A DNA stretch of 64,000 bases. Source: Osedax frankpressi. Lineage: Eukaryota > Annelida > Polychaeta > Sabellida > Siboglinidae. The position numbers and the translations under genes are program-made. The notes beneath the pieces were generated by a model. That model did not search any database, was not told the DNA's origin, and worked only from the letters and a program-made list of their open reading frames with translations. Every line of letters begins with the position of its first letter. Positions within the stretch are counted from its first letter, which is position 1. The DNA is taken from the NCBI GenBank assembly GCA_964035775.1, contig OZ038317.1, positions 2,289,572 through 2,353,571 on the forward strand, given 5' to 3'. Shown here one piece after another: positions 59,027 through 64,000 of this stretch.

Positions 59027-59236
59027 TTCCATAAAAATATTTAAGAAGGCCGTGAAAAATATCTACTATGTTCAACAAAAGATCTTGGATTGATCTTGTG
59101 CTCTGTATCTACGCTTATGTTCTGTGACTACTCCTACCACATTTGCCCATTTTACAGAGTCCTCTAACTGATTTGATATTATCATTTAATTCACATATGA
59201 CATCACTGTTTAATTAACATATATATTTTGTGTATA

Positions 59237-59242
59237 AATAAA
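59237..59242 (+). terminator. Polyadenylation signal AATAAA, HAUS2-like gene
   Basis: A canonical AATAAA lies 211 bp past the stop codon of the HAUS2-like frame. The DNA between stop and signal is less AT-extreme than the intergenic regions, as expected of a transcribed 3' untranslated part. In a genome this AT-rich the hexamer is common, so position is the main support. Confidence 0.5.
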
Positions 59243-59266
59243 TTGTTCAATTCAATGCAATGAATA

Positions 59267-59336
59267 TATGGATGGAGGGATGGATGAAATAATGGATTGG
59301 TGGCTGAATTAATGGATTGATTGATGGATGGATATA
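59267..59336 (+). repeat. GGAT-rich imperfect microsatellite
   Basis: Interrupted ATGGATGG-type units with intervening TTGG and TTAA steps. The strand is strongly G-biased relative to the flank. It begins just after the likely polyadenylation site of the HAUS2-like gene. Confidence 0.7.
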
Positions 59337-59474
59337 TGACTTGGGTTACATATTATATTACTGAACACGATATCGAATTACTTACTATTACAGAAATAAC
59401 ATGGCTTACTGACATTGACCATGATATTGTCAACTATATACATTCTGACTCTACAATATATTAATGTTATAACA

Positions 59475-59540
59475 ATGAAAAGGAAACGTTCACCTTTGGT
59501 AGCATTAGAGCGATATTATTACGAAATAATATTACAGTAA
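59475..59540 (+). other. Short open frame with basic N-terminus, doubtful
   Basis: A 21-codon frame starts ATG and reads MKRKRSPLVALERYYYEIIL with one further Q before the stop. The KRKR start resembles a nuclear-import signal, and the codons are less A/T-extreme than nearby DNA. A weak donor (GTAATT) overlaps the end, so it could be a first coding exon. No partner exon is identified. Confidence 0.2.
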
Positions 59541-59892
59541 TTGAGTCTAATAAATATATTTTATTAACTAACTGACAAGCTTTATATTTAAATAAACAAT
59601 ATAAAACCTTTCAATCAAACAACATATTAATTCTCACACTAGACACTTCCTTTTCATGTATTAAATTTACTATTACCAACTGAAACCAGTACAATTTATA
59701 TATTTGAAATTACAAAGGATGCATTCATAGCTGTTTTCTATATGATTAAGTTTAAAATAAATGTTAAACAAAATGTATTATAGAAATGTAAGTATAATAC
59801 AATTGAATACACTTAACTATAGATCTAATACACTTAACTATATATCTAATACAATAAACATTACAGATTTCATTGGAAATATATTATCTTAA

Positions 59893-60027
59893 TTCGAAGA
59901 TGTTATTTCATTATCACAGTTGTTAAATGAACTCTTAAATAATCACAACCAAACACGTTTTCTAACGTACATATTTGAATTATTTCTTAATGTATTATCT
60001 AACTTTTTAAAAAATAAGATACATTAA
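59893..60027 (+). other. 44-codon open stretch of helical, leucine-rich composition
   Basis: Between two in-frame stops the translation contains FEDVISLSQLLNELLNN and later LFLNVLSNFLKNKI, reading like an amphipathic helical protein rather than random AT-rich DNA. A second open stretch with a QNDLLQFTNLKLLLKK motif lies near 60,190-60,290. I see no start codon or clear splice acceptor. It may be part of an unrecognised gene or a decayed element. Confidence 0.25.
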
Positions 60028-60459
60028 AATGATACTATTAATGAATTACACCAATTTACAACATTTAATCCACTTTAATATATTACTGCTCAATCATAAT
60101 TGTTAAATTTTAAATTTTCATCATATGAAATATTAATACTTGGAAAAAACATATAAATTATAATACACTCATAACAATTAATTGCCAAAACGATTTACTT
60201 CAATTTACTAATTTAAAATTACTACTTAAAAAATGTACCGCTAAAATGTCCTATATCATTTTAATAAGTTCAAACACATTATAAAATCAATGTTATTCCA
60301 TAATTTAAAGATGTTATGGATTCATTTTATTCTAAATATAATCTACATTATTTCTACAAAGGTTTAAAATAATTTAGATTATAATATATATAATATATAA
60401 TCTATAGATTATTGTGAAAATAAATATCTATATAAATAGTACTGCGTCAGTATATTATT

Positions 60460-60770
60460 TATTCATAATAACCAATATGCGTACTTACAAACATATCCTG
60501 TGTTTAATTACTTGAAAGCTGCTCGTACAGGAACTAGTAACTAATGCTCGATGTTTGCATGGTGTCGCAATCGAAGAACGTTTTATATTCAAATACCTTC
60601 GAAAATGACGAGGAAATTTGCCGATGCTCCTCCTTCTTTACATGGAAACACGCCCTACGCTGTTATAAAAGACTTTATTTATTTAAATCAATTCATTCAT
60701 TCACTCTAACAATTCCAATTAGGAATAAAAACCAACTATATTTATGTATATATAAAATGTAAAACTTAGA
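60460..60770. other. GC-elevated island, unidentified
   Basis: About 170 bp near 60,520-60,690 has markedly more G+C and CpG than its surroundings and includes CACGCCCTACGC followed by TATAAAAG. The plus strand has a 72-codon open frame from 60,544 that turns low-complexity halfway. It may be the remnant of an inserted element or a regulatory/first-exon region. I recognise no protein, tRNA-like boxes or terminal repeats. Confidence 0.35.
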
Positions 60771-61135
60771 TAATTTGATACTTTTATATAAATATAATTA
60801 ATTTATTAATTTTGTGATAACGTTTCTTAATCTTATACAAAAGAAATTATTATCAATTTATTATCGGTTAGTCTAACATTTCGTTTACTATATATTTTAG
60901 TTCATACTATTATATTATTAATAACATAGTTCTTGTAATGTTAGTATACTTTTTCACATTAGTAGAATTTATTTTATTTATTAATTTTTAAATACATTTA
61001 TTTAGTTTGAATTTATACAAATATTGCATTCATTAATCTTACATTTATTTTTATCATTCCAGATCTGAGCTAGTTAACTAGTTAAATCTGAAATGTATTT
61101 CAGAAATGTATTTTTCTAGTTTTGTAAGAATAGGG

Positions 61136-61136
<1 letters not shown>
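60771..61136. other. AT-rich DNA, nothing recognised
   Basis: Stops in every frame. A small inverted pair around GAGCTAGTTAACTAGTT near 61,067 is the only structure noticed. Confidence 0.55.
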
Positions 61137-61184
<48 letters not shown>

Positions 61185-61203
61185 TCATATACATTCATAT
61201 ACA

Positions 61204-61235
<32 letters not shown>
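61137..61235. repeat. (AT)n microsatellite with three internal 10-mers
   Basis: Two alternating AT tracts of about 40 and 25 bases flank three copies of ACATTCATAT at 61,181-61,210. The central 10-mers look like a variant unit that was amplified within the microsatellite. Confidence 0.95.
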
Positions 61236-61238
<3 letters not shown>

Positions 61239-61780
61239 TATTTATAGTATGTCAATTCCAATTTGCAATATGATCTACAACATCATTTAATACTCATTCG
61301 ACGAAACAAAATGAAATCTGAGAACTGAAGTGTTTACTTTCAATAATTAAATCGTGACGTTGTCAACAATTTTAACATTTTCTAATTTTCTATTAAAAAA
61401 GAAGACATTGCTTTATTTTGGTCATTTTTTGACATACGAAATACATAATTTAATATAGGGATATATCTTTATTATGATGGTATTATTGGCATATCATTTA
61501 TTCCTTATCAATATTATCCGAAAAAGGCACATAATCTAATTCAATATCGTTGGAAAATATTAGATAATAAATGAATAATAAAACATATATCTGATTTTTT
61601 TAGTAAAAAACAAAATTAGCATTTTGAAGAATATATATTTATGTATTTCTAATATTGAAAAATATTGAATACTATATGTTTTAGATATTAATAAACATAT
61701 AGATATTGTTTTTTTATATGTTTAAGTTTACCTCTTAAATAACGGCAAAATTAAATTTCTATATTTTTGATTAATCTCCT
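61236..61780. other. AT-rich DNA upstream of the receptor exon
   Basis: No gene, and no promoter can be asserted. Composition changes abruptly to GC-rich a few codons after the ATG at 61,781. Confidence 0.55.
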
Positions 61781-62399
61781 ATGACAAACAATACTAGGCA
61801 ATTAGAGAGAACGCAGACGATGTCCCGATGTTCGCATTACCCGTTACACGAAGTAGAATCGCTGTTGACCAGGACTTTGGACTACGTATTGACCCCGGCG
61901 TGTTTCGCAACTGGAAGTATCGGTTGCTTGACCGCTCTGGTTGTGCTCCACCGAGCCCAGATGAGACGCGAGTCGCCGGTGTACGCATTCCTAGCGGCTA
62001 TAGCGGCCGTTGACCTCTTCGGTCTTGCATCGAGGTTAGTAGGGTATGGGTTTGGTTTACTGTGACCGGGGCGTACCGAATGCTTAGCACCTTTGGTATA
62101 ACTAATTCAACGCGCAAATAAACAAAGTGATGGCATTTTTAAAATATAATTAATATTATTTATTTAAATTTAATTCTATATATGTTAAATGTAAAATCAT
62201 TAATTATATTATATGCTGACATTACTAAATAAATATTTCATCCAATAGGTTACCATCAGCATTCCGCCAAATAGAACTGTTTGACATCCGGGTATCTTAC
62301 TCGTATGGATTCACTCTACTTTCCAGTGTGTCATCTGCTATTCACCTGGTTGGTATTTCTCATGGCAACACCGAGGGAACGTTTGTGGTTTTTGTTTAG
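61781..62399 (+). CDS. Rhodopsin-class GPCR fragment, prostanoid-receptor-like (TM1-TM3)
   Basis: Exon 1 (61,781-62,034) ends at donor GTTAGT; an in-phase exon opens at 62,249 after CCAATAG and stays open to a TAG at 62,397-62,399, where a donor inside it is likely. Exon 1 encodes an outer N-terminus with an NNT glycosylation site (N3), TM1 at about 34-56, the loop HRAQMRRESPVY and TM2 with LAAIAAVDLFGL, in which D78 fits the conserved TM2 aspartate. The style of TM1-loop-TM2 recalls prostanoid receptors. Exon 2 gives a TM3-like YGFTLLSSVSSAIHLVGIS. Odd points: cysteine (C49) where TM1 normally has asparagine, no cysteine at the head of TM3, no DRY-type motif, and a GC-rich codon choice unlike the AT-rich HAUS2 exons. 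TM4-TM7 are not found in the window. It is either a derived receptor continuing beyond what I can parse, or a decaying copy. I rate exon 1 about 0.7 and exon 2 about 0.5. Confidence 0.6.
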
Positions 62400-62467
62400 A
62401 ATATTCTATAAGTTGGCAGGAATAATTTCAAAGTGAACTGTATCGCGGCCCATATATAGTCGACTTA

Positions 62468-62700
62468 CTTTAATCAATTAGTTATTTCCATCTCAACATT
62501 CAATTGTCATCTTTAATCGATATGTTATTTTGATCTCAACATTCAATCGTCATCTTTAATCGATGTGTTATTTCGATCTCAACATTCAATTGTCATCTTT
62601 AATCGATCTGTTATTTCCATCTCAACATTCAATCGTCATCTTTAATCGATGTGTTATTTTGATCTCAACATTCAATCGTCATTTTTAATCGATGTGTTAT
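62468..62700. repeat. 43-bp minisatellite, 5.4 copies
   Basis: The units contain TCTCAACATTCAAT, GTCATCTTTAATCGAT and TGTTATTT; start-to-start spacing is 43 bp. Copies differ at a few sites (CAATTG/CAATCG, TCCA/TTGA/TCGA) in an alternating way that suggests a two-unit step in its growth. It lies between the second receptor exon and a possible third. Confidence 0.95.
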
Positions 62701-62821
62701 ATCTGCACATCATGTCCACTACCCTCAACATCACCTTTCTCCTACAATTAATTCAAATAATTCATATCAGTGGCTGTAATTACCAAATCGTGTGACTTCT
62801 GTCACATCGTATTTTCACTAC

Positions 62822-62945
62822 AGATATGCACACATAGTTGCTATTGGTTACTGGCATTTTGTCTCATCGTGAATTACTCCAACCAACCGGATATCAGCAA
62901 ACGAAAATCTCCGAAATGGACAAGAATATCAGCGGCTAGGTTGTA
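62822..62945 (+). other. Possible third receptor exon, doubtful
   Basis: After acceptor TTTTCACTACAG the phase-0 reading is open for 40 codons, containing CYWLLAFCLIV and SKRKSPKWTRISAARL before a stop; AG followed by GTTGTA near the end could be a donor. G+C is well above the flank. Phase 0 agrees with several donors available at the end of the preceding exon. A hydrophobic stretch followed by a basic, tryptophan-bearing stretch is what a receptor segment with its inner loop would give, but I cannot align it convincingly. Confidence 0.3.
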
Positions 62946-63144
62946 AATCAAATTAGAGATTACTGTTACTTCTAAATGTATTTGAATAATGTTATATAGA
63001 GTTTGGTTAAAGAATTGTTAGAGCTTGTTTAAAGACTATATATATAGTCTTTATATATATATTGCTTACTAATCCTTAAAGCTTGTTTATAAAATGCCTA
63101 AGGACTGTTCAGAACTTCATATAACATCGAGTAATCTATTATAT

Positions 63145-63261
63145 AATCATTTCTTTTTAGGCTAATGGCGTTTCTGAATATTCTGTTCTCAGGTATAATT
63201 GATGTTCCGAGTTTCGTGGAGGTCAGAGTTCATATAGTTGAGGTTAAGAGATACATTTGGT
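63145..63261 (+). other. Open stretch with acceptor-like start, doubtful exon
   Basis: After the tract ATTTCTTTTTAG the frame reads LMAFLNILFSG and continues through SFVEVRVHIVEVKRYIW to a stop. An AG-GTATAA donor inside it would make a 31-bp micro-exon. It has the hydrophobic character of a membrane segment. No support beyond composition and splice-like signals. Confidence 0.2.
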
Positions 63262-63477
63262 AAAGCTTATATATAAAGTCGAGATCAGAGATGAAATATT
63301 ATGATGTATTGAGTTATTTTTAAAAGACAAAACAGATTATTATTCAGGATATTGTTAAGGCTATGCATGCTCTAAGTGAACATGGGGTTAAGATGGTTGT
63401 TATGGGGGCAATTTCTCAATGTTATTGTAAAATAAAGTCGGTAAGTGAAACGTATCAAATATCACATACTATATTAC

Positions 63478-63657
63478 ATAATATATTAAACAATATATCA
63501 TACAATATATCATACAATAGATCATACAATATATTATACAATATATCATACAATAGATCATACAATATATTATACAATAGATCATACAATAGATCATACA
63601 ATATATTATACAATATATCATACAATAGATCATACAATATATTATACAATATATTAT
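63478..63657. repeat. 12-bp minisatellite with 36-bp higher order
   Basis: About 15 units of ACAATA-T/G-AT-C/T-AT. The three unit types ACAATATATCAT, ACAATAGATCAT and ACAATATATTAT cycle in that order for part of the array, giving a 36-bp period. Twelve is a multiple of three and the units lack stops in some frames on both strands, which produces spurious open frames (YNISYNRS on plus, YDLLYNIL on minus). Confidence 0.95.
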
Positions 63658-64000
63658 TTGTTTCGCATATGTTGTGTATTGATTGACTAAAACTTACTAT
63701 CTATATTTACTGATATGTACTAATATATACTATATTTCTACTAAAAATGTACTAACATTCCCAAATATATAAAAAAATAAAGTAAATTGGTAAAAGATAA
63801 ATAACAATGAGTATAATGCATATATGATTATTTTAATTAAACATAAAGTCATGTATATCCATAATATTTAATTTTAATTAGTTAGTATATATTTGTAATA
63901 ATTTGTATAAAAGATTAAATATACCTTCATTTTAAACCCATTGAAATAAATACATCTATTAAATAAAAATGTAACTTTTTAAACTTTATAATTAGCAAAA
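63658..64000. other. AT-rich DNA to window edge, nothing recognised
   Basis: Stops in all frames and no repeat structure beyond simple A/T runs. Confidence 0.6.

Noticed and set aside
61794-62013. Open frames overlapping the receptor exon on the minus strand and in another plus frame
   Set aside because: They are shadows of the receptor frame: only the frame from 61,781 shows membrane-segment hydrophobicity and the TM2 LAAIAAVDL pattern.
63363-63686. Open frames on both strands over the 12-bp minisatellite
   Set aside because: A 12-bp unit without stops is open by construction; the peptide is a bare YN-S repeat.
50177-64000. tRNA, rRNA or viral-type element remnants
   Set aside because: I found no tRNA-like A/B boxes, rRNA-like conserved segments, terminal repeats or polymerase/capsid motifs in this flank.

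Overview
The window is a piece of a very AT-rich animal chromosome made of two unlike parts. The call of 'animal' rests on two spliced genes with GT-AG introns: a HAUS2-like augmin subunit, and fragments of a rhodopsin-class receptor with prostanoid-receptor flavour. The non-satellite DNA is by eye only about a fifth to a quarter G+C and full of A/T runs, as in several invertebrate lineages. I cannot name the species.

Positions 1 to about 50,176 are one uninterrupted satellite array, still running at the left window edge. Every regular unit fits the formula T-A(1 or 2)-CAC-T(1 or 2)-G. The two 8-bp forms, TAACACTG (A) and TACACTTG (B), make up nearly everything; the 9-bp TAACACTTG (C) and the 7-bp TACACTG (D) are minor. 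All units point the same way. Rare point variants act as barcodes and show nested amplification: a block near 0.3 kb repeated about 6.0 kb later and again near 23.5 kb; roughly 1.9-kb higher-order repeats at 8.8-13.2 kb with relatives at 2.2 kb and 30.3 kb; a fresh 480-bp tandem duplication at 18.1-19.0 kb; a TAATACTG-enriched domain at 36.5-45 kb; and a right-edge domain rich in 7-mers. The complementary strand of the array has no stop codon in any frame, so it yields huge artefactual reading frames. I do not call these genes.

Positions 50,177 to 64,000 are AT-rich single-copy DNA. A six-exon gene (54,319-59,026, plus strand) encodes a predicted 264-residue protein that aligns along much of its length with HAUS2/CEP27 as I remember the human sequence. 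Its last intron holds one copy of a dispersed repeat whose other copy lies at 51.7 kb, and a GC-rich island that is open on both strands. Downstream, from 61,781, is a GC-rich exon encoding TM1 and TM2 of a class A receptor, with an in-phase second exon and possibly a third. Several receptor hallmarks are missing, so this may be a relic or a very derived receptor. Two minisatellites (43 bp and 12 bp), AT microsatellites and two short palindromes complete the region.

The two genes are not functionally linked to each other as far as I can see. The satellite is the striking feature, both for its 2x2 unit grammar and for its layered history.
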